32,486 nt of DNA, taken from assembly GCF_934424005.1 (NCBI RefSeq), contig NZ_CAKRXI010000036.1, positions 1 through 32,486 of the forward strand. Direction: 5' to 3'. The DNA comes from an uncultured Blautia sp. (GTDB lineage Bacteria; Bacillota; Clostridia; Lachnospirales; Lachnospiraceae). The notes beneath the pieces were generated by a model, which worked only from the letters and a program-made list of their open reading frames with translations, was not told the DNA's origin and made no database searches. Positions within the stretch are counted from its first letter, which is position 1, and each line of letters begins with the position of its first letter. The position numbers were made by a program, and so were the translations under genes. Below are positions 32,406-32,486 of the stretch, one piece after another.

Positions 32406-32419
32406 GAGATGAGTGCTAA
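32393..32419. promoter_or_regulatory. CIRCE element (HrcA operator)
   Basis: TTAGCACTG-N9-GAGTGCTAA matches the CIRCE consensus TTAGCACTC-N9-GAGTGCTAA at 17 of 18 arm positions. It covers the -35 of clpB, so HrcA would repress clpB and release it on heat shock, as for groESL and dnaK in other Firmicutes. Confidence 0.93.
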
Positions 32420-32436
32420 TTATTTTGTGAAGAATT

Positions 32437-32465
32437 TGTGAAGCCTTGATTTTACGGGCTTCACA
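32437..32465. terminator. Stem-loop upstream of the clpB promoter
   Basis: TGTGAAGCC and GGCTTCACA form a perfect 9-bp stem with an 11-nt loop. GTGAA/TTCAC further out can extend it. The T-run is better on the plus strand (GGGATTTTTC). It probably ends a transcript from beyond the window and insulates clpB. Confidence 0.5.
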
Positions 32466-32486
32466 GGGATTTTTCACTTACTTTCA

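Overview
The window looks like a chromosomal segment of a spore-forming Clostridia, most likely a Lachnospiraceae (Blautia/Dorea/Ruminococcus-type). The grounds are an alpha/beta-type small acid-soluble spore protein with a forespore-type promoter, an addB-addA recombination operon, a CIRCE-controlled clpB followed by a DUF4250 gene, a PadR/DUF1700/DUF4097/PspC operon, near-perfect sigma-A promoters and strong AGGAGG ribosome binding sites. Genus is not resolved. Nearly all genes are on the minus strand. Only the rRNA methyltransferase and a small membrane protein are on the plus strand.

Layout. 1-50: the 5' end of valS with its own promoter. 179-4731: an ABC ATPase and a 1280-residue FtsX/MacB-type permease carrying a coiled coil of about 470 residues. 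4825-5183: a small spore-protein gene with sigma-G-like promoter and terminator. 5232-7466: a padR-DUF1700-DUF4097-pspC envelope/regulatory operon, with two matched inverted repeats at its promoter. 7572-8981: an RsmF-type rRNA m5C methyltransferase, convergent with addB-addA (9005-16035) across a shared terminator hairpin. 16173-16610: a small FMN_bind-like membrane protein. 16645-20427: an operon of a SAM methyltransferase, hslO and nadE. 20557-21648: a lipoprotein with its own promoter. 21768-23831: a HelD-type RNA polymerase recycling helicase. 24013-28504: a marR-regulated heterodimeric ABC exporter. 28599-29526: a 0.9-kb gene-free region almost filled by two large imperfect palindromes. 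29527-32486: clpB plus a 57-residue DUF4250 gene under a CIRCE operator.

The genes are mostly housekeeping and stress functions: DNA break repair (AddAB), protein quality control (ClpB, Hsp33), transcription recovery (HelD), NAD synthesis, drug/peptide export and envelope sensing. The least ordinary content is in the non-coding DNA. There are two fold-back elements of about 495 and 310 bp between marR and clpB. A helD promoter is interleaved with the terminator of the gene upstream. Terminator-like hairpins overlap coding sequence in two places. No phage, insertion-sequence transposase, CRISPR array, rRNA or tRNA gene was seen.
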